Shown: positions 25,448 through 36,233 of the stretch, piece by piece
Position numbering within the stretch: position 1 is the first letter of the stretch
Layout of the letters: the number at the start of each line of letters is the position of its first letter
Assembly: GCA_036872755.1 (NCBI GenBank)
Contig: JAVHNS010000001.1
Location: 434,001 to 498,000, forward strand
Direction of reading: 5' to 3'
Length of the DNA stretch: 64,000 nt
From: Orbilia blumenaviensis
Lineage: Eukaryota; Ascomycota; Orbiliomycetes; Orbiliales; Orbiliaceae
Translations under genes and position numbers: made by a program
Notes under the pieces: generated by a model
Told to the model about the DNA's origin: nothing
The model's input: the letters and a program-made list of their open reading frames with translations, nothing else
Database searches by the model: none

Positions 25448-27273
25448 TTATAATCATGCAGTGAACAGTTTGCCCAAGGGGTACCCTTGGTGGGGTTTGT
25501 GCGAAAGATATAAGCCCTATGGCGATGCTTGTTAGCTTGACCAGGGCTCGGCTAGTACAAGCCGATGCCATTTTTACGTAAATATACCTTATATATATAC
25601 CGTAGGGGGTTTGGGTACTTTTCTGGGACTGCTTCTGAATTATAAAACATTTTAAAAAGAAAGCAAGCCGTCTTGTTGTCTTTCAAGTCGTTATTTATAC
25701 TGTTTTAAGTTCCCTTTTTTCTATAAACCGTCTTGAGAAACCAGCCAAAACCCCGTACGGTAATCATATAAGGGTTACACAATGTATGATTCGGGCCCGG
25801 CGATTAATTATATAAAGTTTCGTGCTGCGCGATTCCTCTGTTTTCCTACAATGGTTGAGTTTGTATGATTTAAGCATGTATTGCTTTTCAAAGCCTCGCA
25901 CTGGAATATTTATAATCTATAGATCTTTTCTATTTCTTTGTTTTCTTTCTCGTAACTAGCCCGGTTGGCCGTGGGAATCCCTCGACTCCAATGCAAGAAA
26001 TCTCTGGCCCTTCGTGAATTCAGTTCCTTAGTAGGCTTGGCCAACCAAGCCGACGACTAAATCTTAGTATTAAAATATTAGAAAAAACCGCAGTATATAA
26101 TTAATTTGAGTCCTAGTATGTTTCTGAGTATCTTGAATATAATATTCGAGAATGTTAGATACCTAGTGGCCTCGAGACCACACCAAAAACAGTCTCGTAG
26201 CCAGAGTTGTGTTGTGCTCAGGCAAGATTTAAGGATCGATACGTTGGCGCCACGTTGTGTTGTCGTTGGAATTTTCTCATTGCTTGGAACATTTTCGACG
26301 GGCTCTTCTCGAGCTCCTGAATGCCCTCTAATCAAATCCGTCGTTCTCAAAGGAAATCTTGAAGCGCTTCAACTGCAATTAAAACATAAGATTGGGCCGT
26401 TTCTACACCCGGAACACCAGGTACACCGCAAAATCCGACTTTTGGCCAAGGTGGTTGAATCGAATTTCTATTCCTGTCAGCTTGTAAGCGCCAATGTCGA
26501 CCCCACCCCGACCTTATTTTAGTGTCTCGAATCCACATTCCGATAGGCGGGGCAGCGAGAAGGACAAGGGTATTTTTCGGTTATGTGTGCTTAGCCCTCC
26601 AAAACCTTCTTACTCGACGTGAGCAGCGAAGTTGGAATACCTTGCACATGCATATTGTAGCATCTGTGCCTCTGGCATTCTCACCTAAGCCCTGCAGTTG
26701 GGCTCCGTTTCAGTGAATGCATTGTTTGGCAACTACCTAAAATTCTCCAAGCTTGATTGATTTTAGGTTCCTTAGTGTATCTGTGCCACCGAAGTGACAC
26801 CTTTTTCTACCCTGGTAGACGGCACAAGTACGGGTGGATACAAGAAACAATGCATCTATCATGCACTGAGCCGCACAAAATCCCACTTGAATGCTGTTTC
26901 AAGAGCTGGGGTCAGACCAAATTTTGCCCAAGCCTTCGAGTGTACCCACCATCTAAAACTTATAACATCGGCCATGTCTCGCTCTATCGTCGAGGGTATT
27001 GTACGATTGTTGATTTTGGATCCACGCCGTAGCAACTTCTATCACCGTTTAACTACTTGGGCATCATTGCTATTTCCACCTATGTCACTGTTGGGCTATA
27101 CCCCGTCTATCCTTCATGCATTTTAAGACTGCGCATTAATTTTCTTCGCAACTTTAATATCCTGCTCCGCCTCCATACTCTCGAAGTGAATCCTGACATT
27201 CTGTACTGGCACGAATTGAAACCGAATTACTGCGCAATTTCCAGCCCCCCTCCCCAGAAAAACTATATTTCCA
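25448..27273. other. Spacer with a possible ankyrin-protein remnant
   Basis: No intact gene. A frame at 26106-26522, with its first ATG at 26118, contains LIKSVVLKGNLEALQLQL, which loosely recalls the start of ankyrin arrays in fungal NLR-like proteins, but it has no repeats after it. The rest is AT-rich and stop-laden. Confidence 0.4.
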
Positions 27274-27564
27274 ATGGAAGACCTTGGAAAAATCCTCGGC
27301 CCGACTTTCGGTATCATTTTCGTTCTATTTATCTTGTCAGCAATGATGTTCCTCTGGCGCCAAGGATATCAGTCCGAGCGAGAAATGGAGAAGGAGAGAG
27401 CAAGTCTCGAGCAGGCGCAAGCCAGTGCCCGAGAAGATGAAGAACGGGTTGCGTTTAAGGCAGTTGCCTTCGATACACTCTCTCAGAGTAGTTCTCCTCC
27501 ACCGTATACCCAATATGCAGCACCGAGGGTGCCGGAGCCGGCTGTTGTCCGTGTAACTTCCTAG
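27274..27564 (+). CDS. Small membrane protein with PPxY motif
   Basis: 96 residues from the ATG at 27274. An N-terminal hydrophobic helix at about residues 9-28 (LGPTFGIIFVLFILSAMMFL) can act as a signal anchor. A highly charged helix follows (YQSEREMEKERASLEQAQ and onwards to about residue 62), with likely coiled-coil or amphipathic character. The tail holds SSSPPPYTQYA, whose PPPY is a textbook binding motif for WW domains such as those of the Nedd4/Rsp5 ubiquitin ligase. Small membrane proteins with PPxY motifs serve as Rsp5 adaptors in yeasts; that this one does is inference. The frame is short, but its ordered layout argues against chance. Confidence 0.5.
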   Translation: MEDLGKILGPTFGIIFVLFILSAMMFLWRQGYQSEREMEKERASLEQAQASAREDEERVAFKAVAFDTLSQSSSPPPYTQYAAPRVPEPAVVRVTS

Positions 27565-29018
27565 AAAGACGATGGTCCTAAACCGTTCTAGCTTGAACGT
27601 CGCTATGTCTCTATACAAAATTACCGATCAAAATAACACCAAAAGATCAGTACATCTTGACTAATGGGGGTAATATACTCATCAATATCCCCCATTCCAC
27701 GGGCCCGATACGACTGGCATCTTATACTTCTGTCACAAGCCTTCTGAGTCCCTTACCACACTACTTTCAGCCAACCAACTACAATATTCGCATGCTATTT
27801 CTGAACCTTATAAATGCTTCTAGAAACGATTTGCGAGCGTCATTAAGCAAACACCACAGAACTTTCTTGTTTTTTTATTATTTTATTTCCATTACACTGG
27901 AGTTTGGAGTCACGGATATATACCTAGGTACCTACTTTATTTATCTTTTTCTTTTTTTACATCATTGCATATATGTGGTTTTGAGCCCTGTTGAAATGCA
28001 TCACTCTGTATCTAAGTCGCTATGCTTCCATAAAATTCGCGAATTCGGCCTTAAGGCCTTACATCTAGGGTGTGGAGTTTTAGTCAGATTTTTGTTTGGT
28101 GTGCGCTATAGCGCCAGAGCAACCGACATGTATATGCGGCGCTAAAATCGATTGAGCATATTTCATGATACGGATACCAACCATGCGTATGCCACCCCAT
28201 GTTTGTTTTCGACTTCTGTATAATATATTATCTACAAGGTTGAGCTTTCTAAGGCAACTTGTCAGAATCAATTTTTTAGGTCTAGTTCATAGAGGTATAC
28301 ATAATCAATATACATTACATTATCCTTTGCGCCCGGTCTTCGAACGCGAGCTCGGGTGAATTCTGATGGCGCAGCGCCGCTATATGTATACGCAATGAAT
28401 ACGAGTTCAGGTTGCGAATGCCGAGATCTCGGTTCCCGATGAATCATTTTATGCTAAGTGCATCTCTTACCTCTCACCCTACTGCCATAATTTGTTTCCT
28501 CGATCATCAGTAAAATACATTGATCGATGGCATATGTGTCGACGTGTCGTCTGACATCGGCCGAGCCCGGCAGGCTGGACAACACAGCTCCTCTAACAGT
28601 GCGGAAAATGCAACATCACAACGCAGAAATAAATCCCACGTGGTTTTGATAGCCGCCCCGGGCGGATCCCGCTATTGATGCATGGGACGAAAAAAGTGAC
28701 AGTCGGCTCAATGGATAAAAATACAGGGGTAAACTCGGTAAAAGGCTGCTCCCAGAATGTATGATGAATCGTATATGCAAGAATAATTAATTACCGTGGG
28801 GATCCTCAAGCACTGCGTATCTATATATGTCCACGGGTAGAGGCGCAAGTTCGTACACATTCTGCACTGCTGGTCATGTCATGATGGCCAGCAGAATGCC
28901 CAGATTTGGCGTGGTCTTATATGTGCACATATGCTTGGCTTCTGTGTGCTTGAAGATCCTTATTTTTCACAAATTCGGAGATCAGCTGAAGCCACCGTTC
29001 TCTTTTTGGTAGGGGGGG
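27565..29018. other. Spacer, AT-rich, no credible gene
   Basis: AT-rich frames (such as 27657-28145, rich in Phe, Tyr, Leu and His) reflect base composition rather than coding. A full palindrome TACCTAGGTA lies at 27921-27930. The end of the stretch is the upstream promoter of the SRPK-like kinase. Confidence 0.45.
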
Positions 29019-29026
29019 TATAAAAG
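29019..29026 (+). promoter_or_regulatory. TATA box of the SRPK-like kinase gene
   Basis: TATAAAAG preceded by a G run and followed by a C/T-rich tract (about 29030-29090), the common layout of a fungal core promoter. It implies a transcription start near 29050 and a 5' leader of about 400 bases before the ATG at 29457. Confidence 0.6.
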
Positions 29027-29456
29027 GCCTGCCTCCCGCCCCCCGGCTTCCCTCTCTCTTCCCTCTCCTCCTTCCTCCACCACATAAAGACATTGCATAC
29101 AGTACGCAGTAGCTAATACAAACTTGATTGAAAACTTTGAACGGAACCAATTGACAACCTATGGACAATACCCACATCTTGACTATTGCATCAACTTCGG
29201 TTGGAGCTCTTTAGTCATAAAGCCATACCGAATTAAGAGTTGCCAGACTTTTACTTCGTTTTTTTACAGAGTGACTTTTCACTACTTTATTCAAGTCTAC
29301 GACTTTCCTACAGACTGCTTTTGTCTTTCTATCATATCTAAAGCTTTAGAAGCTTACTTCCTCCCCGTCATCTCTGTTCACAGTACCGCCAATCGTGTGG
29401 TGATATATATTCTCACATTTCTAGAGATATATATTTTCCAGTTGCACCACTCCAAG

Positions 29457-31049
29457 ATGGCCAATACTGTTGAGGAAGAATGTTGCACCGGCCTTTCTAG
29501 GGGCCTACGCAGACAGGCTCGCTCCTTCTGGGAGGCAGCCTTCGAGTTCCGCAACCATAAAGAGATCGACTTCGCTTACTCGAAGTGCGACCCACATCCA
29601 TTTCCACATCCAGAAAGCGACCGCCTCGAACATTGCTATAAATATGGCAAAGGTTCTGGGAAATTCTTTCCCGTTCTCCTTGAGCAAAAGCTCGGAGACT
29701 ACGTTGTCAAAGCCAAACTTGGCCATGGGAATTTTGCCTCGGTCTGGCAATGTATCCTCGACGAAGGAAAGGAAAGGGATTTTCCTTACGAGTCAGTTGC
29801 TGTCAAAGTCTGCACAAATAGCAAGAAGGAGAGCAAGGACGATGTCACCGAAGCCAAAGTTCTTATGAAGCTCAGCAAGCGATCCGACGGTAAAGGCGAC
29901 TTTGGAAAGAAACATCTTCAAAAAGTCGACGAATGTTTCCGTGTTCCCGGCTATTTTGGTGATCATTTCTGTATCGTCGGAGAGGCTATTGGACCATCCC
30001 TTGACTACTACCTCAATTTGGTTGAGAAGCAAGGTCTCGGATCTTTCGACACCCAAGTTTCCAAAAAGATCACCTTCCAGCTTCTCGCGTCTGTCACCTG
30101 GCTCCACAAAGCCGGATATGGACATGGAGACATCCACCCCCACAACATCCTCATGAAAGAGAAGGGATTCAAAGCTGGCACCAACGCTAAGAGGCCAATC
30201 TGCATTCAGAACACCAAACCCGAGGATGTTCCATACATGCCTCCATATCTTGTCTCCTGTATCGACGACGATTTGACTATTCGCACTCCATTGACAGTCC
30301 AGAACTGCGATGCCAGGTTAGCAGACTTTGGCCAGACCTTCAAGAAGAACCAGCCTCGACGACTCTACAAGATGACGACGCCCAAGGGTAACAGGTCCCC
30401 CGAGTGGCTTCTCAAGCATACTCCCATCACAATTGGAATCGATATATGGGCCATTGCCTGCATTTCATATCGCATGACAACTGGCAAGCACCTTATGTTC
30501 GTCGAAGAGCGCTACAAAGACGAGGAAGGGAAATACACTCAAAAGAGAACCAAGGTCGATATCAACAACGACCACATGCCAATGATGGTTAAGCTCCTGG
30601 GCGCACCCCCCGCATGGATGGTTAGGAAGTGGGGTGTATCTGGCCTCCCAAAAATGGACTGGGAATCCATCCCACACGGCGGTAATCTCCATGAGCGTAT
30701 CATGAAAGATCGCCCCGCTAGTATGTCGGACGCCGAAGCTGCCCTCTTCGAGGATTTCATGAGAAAGGCGTTGACTTGGGATTACCGATACCGAGCCACA
30801 GCCGCTGAGCTCATCCAGCACGACTGGTTCCGATCTGTCCTTTCACCAAAAGACAAAGCCCATCTCGAAACCTTGGCCCAATCCACCTCCCGCTTCTCAT
30901 CTACAGTCAGCCGGATTACAAATGAGATCAAGTCTTGGCCGGCCAGATGGCTCAGTCCATGGACGAAGAAAGAGGAATTAGCATCACAACAAGCCACTGA
31001 GATCAAAGCCCTCGGTCCAATTCTTGGTGTTCGGGCGTTGGAGACATGA
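29457..31049 (+). CDS. SRPK-like protein kinase with atypical catalytic loop
   Basis: An intronless frame of 530 residues starts at the ATG at 29457. The frame is open for a further 333 bases upstream but contains no ATG there. The kinase domain spans about residues 80-475. The Gly-rich loop is KLGHGNFASVWQC, the Lys is in VAVKVC, the catalytic loop is HGDIHPHNIL and the metal-binding DFG is in LADFGQTF. The activation-segment end RSPEWLL and the loop HGNFASVW place it with fungal SR-protein-kinase-like kinases. In the catalytic loop, Arg of HRD is Gly and the Lys two residues after Asp is His, while the catalytic Asp and Asn remain. It may be active on unusual targets or be a weak kinase. 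Such genes are often multi-copy in filamentous fungi. Confidence 0.85.
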   Translation: MANTVEEECCTGLSRGLRRQARSFWEAAFEFRNHKEIDFAYSKCDPHPFPHPESDRLEHCYKYGKGSGKFFPVLLEQKLGDYVVKAKLGHGNFASVWQCILDEGKERDFPYESVAVKVCTNSKKESKDDVTEAKVLMKLSKRSDGKGDFGKKHLQKVDECFRVPGYFGDHFCIVGEAIGPSLDYYLNLVEKQGLGSFDTQVSKKITFQLLASVTWLHKAGYGHGDIHPHNILMKEKGFKAGTNAKRPICIQNTKPEDVPYMPPYLVSCIDDDLTIRTPLTVQNCDARLADFGQTFKKNQPRRLYKMTTPKGNRSPEWLLKHTPITIGIDIWAIACISYRMTTGKHLMFVEERYKDEEGKYTQKRTKVDINNDHMPMMVKLLGAPPAWMVRKWGVSGLPKMDWESIPHGGNLHERIMKDRPASMSDAEAALFEDFMRKALTWDYRYRATAAELIQHDWFRSVLSPKDKAHLETLAQSTSRFSSTVSRITNEIKSWPARWLSPWTKKEELASQQATEIKALGPILGVRALET

Positions 31050-33638
31050 GGGGGCTGGAATTCAAAGAATTTCATTTGTTTTTTCCTTTGTCTTTCTTTG
31101 GATTGAAGCTCATGGGTTGTTACCAGTCTTATTCTTTCCCCCTCTTTATTTCCCTTTTGATTTCCTTTTTCCCTTTTGGTTTCTTTTTCTTTCTTTTTTT
31201 TTTTTTCCTTTCCTTTTTTCCCGATAGATTGTGGGATCTCTAGGAGCACAGCTTAAGCTCCCATTAATTACCTAGGTACCTGGTTGGGGATGATGCATCA
31301 AAGGTTACGCTTTGTTTTTATTTATGAGTTTTTTTTTTTTTTTTGATTGATTTCGGTTTCCTTCTAAGTTGATACCCACCATAGACTACCCAAAACAGCA
31401 TGTATGTTATTAAGTCATCAAAAACGTCATTTGAAAATACCACCCCTCAAGTTTTGAGGAGTGGATTTCCATGGCCAATACGTGACAGTATTGTGAAATG
31501 TCCTACATGTCCTGGGAATTTCGTTTGAAACTAACGGTACACCCAGGGTTCAACCCTTATCCCCTTTATTCCCGGTCAGTTTGATCATTATATCCACTGG
31601 GGAAGTATACTTGTGTAAAAGTGGAATTAAGATCTATCACAATTTGTCAAATATTTACTAACAATTTTCTTGACCATAATTTAGGTTTCTAGCCATTTTT
31701 CCAAGCGGAAATTATGGGTAATACGCCTGAAGTTCTCGGTGGTAGCTGGAGCTTCCAATACCAAGGCCGTCAATTGATCAAGCTGGTCAGGATATTCAAC
31801 ATACATACTGCTTATCAAATACTGATGGTATCTACGGAAACATCCTTACCACCGACTTAGACGCCTGAGAAAGAGCTCTACCAAAACTTAGTCTGTTGTG
31901 GAGACTATTCTTTCTCATTTCTCCCTATCAGCAGCCCCGCTCGACTTTTTTTTCTTTTCGCGGGGGGTCAGCACGGCCAGCGACCGCGGTCCAGAAATAG
32001 AACAATGATTAGACACTTAGACAGTGACCACCGCGTCAGTTAATCGTGGTAGCCCCAAAACTTTCCACTATTTTTGTAGTTTCAGTATTAAACTCAAACT
32101 ACATTTTCATTAAATATACTACTTTTGTTGCTATGTATACACGGATACACTCAGGAAGATCACTATAATATGCGAATACTCTACTTTTACCTAACTAGGA
32201 GTAGATCTTTCTGCTTTATTAAGGATTTGTGTTGATCCGTTGCATTTTTCTTTGTACCATTAACAGTGTTGCACGCGACCGTGGCATGCAAAATACATAA
32301 CCATTTATTCACGACGATCGAGGGCCTTTCACTCAACAGTCAATCTCAGTATGTGGTTAGAAGAGTGTTAGGATTTAACCTAGATATATAGACTCATAAC
32401 GCGAGGCTCCCGGGAATCTGAGGGAATGCATAGTAGCATGCATAGCGTTGAAAGATTATTCATAAAACGTCGAGCACGCGATCAAGTGCGAGCATGAGCC
32501 CGTCGCGTCGCGAGATCTCGCAGGCTCCGGTCTCTCATAGAAAAAATGCCCCCAGACCCCAATTGATAAAATAATTGAAACTATCAATATAGTATCAACC
32601 TACTTAGGCGCTGTGGGATTAAAATACATGCATATATGGGCTGGCTGGAAACACAACTTGAACGTTGCAATGCTGAACCATAGAATGCCAAAGCGTTTAA
32701 AACGCCACACCCGAACGTCGAATGCTGGGGGGGTAAACATATAACTTATCACTGGATACTTAACAAGTGTTTGAGTAAGTAGTTACCTATAATTATAGAG
32801 CCGAAAATATAGACTTGAAATCTTTATCTCATGATCGGGCCTCACTGTGACATGTAGAAGAGCTTTGATCGTTTACGAAGTTTGACCAGGTTCCCGGCCT
32901 TTTGAACACCCGGCTAAATCTCTTTTATCCAGCCATGCATGCACTGCGGGCTTACTATTTGCATTTGGGCCACCCTAGAACCTCTGAAGAGTTTATTACC
33001 AATAGGTCCAGTATGCCAAAGTACGGGATTTTTCACAGTCCTCAATAACATGAACATCATAAAATTTCCCCCAGCTCCTGCAAACTCGATCTTTGGCAAC
33101 CTTACGAGCCTGAAGGGCCACTATATCTACGGGGCTGTCGATGCATGATGCATGGTACCGCCTCGACATTGCATCTCCGACCGAATAAGTCATGTCACGG
33201 GTGCAACGAAAAAGGCGTATTCTCCACTTTTCGAAGCTTCCATCCTCCTTCTGGCCCTTGCATGATGCCTTGTCCTAGTCCCTGCCCCCACTTTCTTGAC
33301 GGAAAAATGGGATTGGAAACCGACGTGCATGAAATTCAGCAAAGAAGGTACACCAACAAAATTCCATGGTTTACCACGCTTCCTCCGAATACGAGGCCGC
33401 AAGTGGACCTCTTTTTCTGCATCCGTGCAATAATACTTAGTATAAGCTCTCCCCGCATCTTTATTTTAATTACTTCAACCTTCCCCTTACAATTGCTTCG
33501 ATATTCGCCGGTCGAAAAACGGACTCCAAATTTGCAGAGCTACCCAGGTTATAATTTTGGATTCATGAACGTAATGAAAGTAATCGAACTGTCGATGCCG
33601 ATATAGTAGTCACATAGGCAACCACAAGACTAGGCAAT
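31050..33638. other. Long spacer, no credible gene
   Basis: The start carries a C/T-rich 3' region (about 31140-31215) and a poly-T run at about 31329-31344 after the kinase gene. A TACCTAGGTA palindrome lies at 31269-31278. Frames near 32.9-33.6 kb on both strands are short and unlinked. Confidence 0.45.
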
Positions 33639-35812
33639 ATGGACCTCAACATTATTATCGGTCTCATGTTTCTTTGCTGCGGTGTAGCAATTCTCTTCGT
33701 CGTCACTCGTGCTTATCTCTCCCACCAAGCTTCTAAACACGATGTCGCCCTTGCTATTTTCCACAACCGCCGACGAGACCGCAATACCCCGGAATCTAAG
33801 ATCGTATCGCCACGGCCCCATGCGGGATTTAGGTGGAGATGGGAAAGTAAATTTCGGAAGAAGCAAGACGAGGTTAAACAGATGCTGGATAGGAAGTTAA
33901 AGCTGTTGCACGTAATGGCTACAGTGAAATACCAGGATAAAGAGACAAATGAGATATTGGACAGCTGGAAAGACATCTCAACATATACAGGGGATAACCC
34001 GATAGTATGTTTCCTAAAAACAGAGATTGTTTATCTCACTGGTATTTGGGGAAGAATATTTGACTGACGAGACTATATTACGATAGTGTACTTCAAAACT
34101 TCCCTCACAGCCAGCGATTATTCAACGCCGTCTTTTGTGAGTACTATATAATTAAAATGCGTCCATCTTGTTTTACCATCTAACATAATCATATCAAGTA
34201 TGTTTGATACTGTTCGATATCTTCGGCTGGCAAAAAGTAGAATACCTGGTAAACGAATGCTAGAATGGTACACCGAATTCGAGAGCGTATTTTTGTTGGG
34301 CGTTCTTCGCGTAGATTCCTGGAAAGTCTACCTAGATAACTGCAGAAGGCTGGCACTAGGTTAGTTCAAGGCTTGCTCTCAGCGAATGTGGCATTATGCA
34401 TGCTAAAGGGCTTATATGGGTCAAACTTGCTAATATAATTATCTTTATCATGAATTACCAGCGACACCATGGTTCAAAGTCTGGAACTATCGGCCACGAG
34501 AGCATCTCGACTTTTTATTCATGCCACTCGTCACGCCGGATAATGGCAAACTTGGAAGTATGTTCTGCTCCCACCCCCCATTTTCCTATCCTCCGAGTAT
34601 GGAATAGAACTCACATTTATGATCATATACAGTGATGGGGCGGTTCGTTATCTCCTTTGCGGATGTTACACTCGTTGAAACCCCCCAAACGCCTGAACCA
34701 TCACCTTGGATGAAGTGGTGGCCCTTCAGCCGTCCCTGGAGCCGCTCCTTGGACTGGATGGACTTTGCTATCGATCATAAGAAATATTGCGAATCAGCCC
34801 CCCCAAGTTCTCCCAGCGAGCAACTCCTACTTGACTCTTCGCATATCGCAGTGACTCGAGTACTAAGTCATAAAAAGCTAATTGTGATGGATGTTTGCAA
34901 ACCATCTGACGGGAGTGACATGAGTTTTGATATTACTTCATCAGATCTCAACGTTCATCTATCATTTCTCCCATTGCTTCATGCACCAAAAAACGCACCG
35001 ATTCCAATGGAACTTGTGGTCATATTGTTCAAAAAGTCCATGCAATCGTGGTCTCAGCTTAAGGACGCCTTTGTGGAGCATATTAGCGCATTAGTAGGGC
35101 CCCTTGTGTCATTCTCCTTATATCTATTTCGTCCTGCTAACTAGCATTCTTCAACCAGAAATCATATATATACGACAACCGCGCGCAAAAGGCCATGATA
35201 AACACTATAATGTCATCGCTGAAGCTTACCCACAGCCTTGGCACAGTTTCAGAGTACAATACTATTATTCTCCAGAAGTTTTTGAGCCAGAACACAAAAA
35301 ACATTGATGGAAACATATCCGCGTTCTGGAGCTGGGATTCTCATCCTCCAACTTTGAGAGAAGCACACCCGGAGATTGCCGACGACCTGGAAAAGATAAT
35401 GGCTTTTTTCGAAGCGGCGCATTCAGAGTCCAAAGATTGGGATAAGGAATTAAGAGATATGATGCAAATGGTCTTTAGCCTGGTATCGATCGATGAGGCG
35501 TATCGGTCGAGAGAGCAGGCCCAGAGTTTGAAGCGGCTCAGTTGGATCACAGTAAGTACACCCTGCTATCGTTTAATTACGTCGATTGTGTAGCTAAAGC
35601 TAAATTTTACACAGTTTATCTTCCTCCCACTCTTATTTGCTGCTTCGTTATTTGGAATGAATGTTGATATCTTAGAAGACAACCCCTCTTGGACATGGTA
35701 TCTTGTGGTCTGCGTCCCGTCCTTGTGTGTGGTGTGGGTCGTGTGGCTCGCCTACAGAATAAGCGATCGCAAGAGGGAGATATCAGAGGAGATTCCCTTC
35801 AAAACCGCTTGA
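33639..35812 (+). CDS. CorA-like Mg2+ transporter family membrane protein
   Basis: Seven exons, 33639-34004, 34111-34136, 34199-34359, 34462-34557, 34633-35093, 35159-35551 and 35615-35812, keep phase throughout and encode 566 residues. All introns are GT-AG. The last exon carries the CorA signature: a first transmembrane helix (FIFLPLLFAASLF) ending in GMN at residues 515-517, a short acidic loop, a second helix (WYLVVCVPSLCVVWVVWL) and a basic tail. The long soluble part ahead of it (EAYRSREQAQSLKRLSW) resembles the stalk helix of CorA proteins. The protein also has an N-terminal hydrophobic helix (about residues 5-23), unusual for CorA. Family members conduct Mg2+ or other divalent ions as pentamers. 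Exon 2, only 26 bases, is the least certain part. Confidence 0.8.
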
Positions 35813-36233
35813 TATGACGACTAGGCAGCAGTTCTGGTGGCTGTACCTATAGGCTGGCTCTGTTACTGTAATATTCTTGTAATTTAGACTTTAAAGATAC
35901 CCTTGGACACGGAGTTCGTGTATTAGTATATTCAATATTCAGAATTATGAATTAAGTCAAAGTTGATGCCACTTTCCTGCACCAATATTGCAATCTAAGA
36001 AGGTATTTTAGTCGGATACATACACTCCTAAGGCAGTCATTCCAAATAGCCAGTACTGTATCTACCCATTATATCTTAGATAAATGCACTTGCGAGCCTG
36101 TTTCTATCAAACGTATATGCTAGTACTTTTGCGTATATGCCAATCTTCCCGGGCTCCATAATGCCATGGATACGAAACTCTAAACACCATTCATATCTAT
36201 GTATGTACAATCATGATTTAATTGACCGGACAT
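35813..36233. other. Shared 3' region of converging genes
   Basis: 421 bases between the stop of the CorA-like gene (plus) and the stop of the peptide transporter (minus). AT-rich, with no coding signal. Confidence 0.5.

Noticed and set aside
27657..28145. 162-codon plus-strand frame
   Set aside because: Starts at a non-ATG codon, AT-rich composition gives Phe/Tyr/Leu/His runs, no domain, no partner.
33145..33606. 153-codon plus-strand frame upstream of the CorA-like gene
   Set aside because: Starts at a non-favoured site, no domain, no phase-keeping link to the CorA exons.
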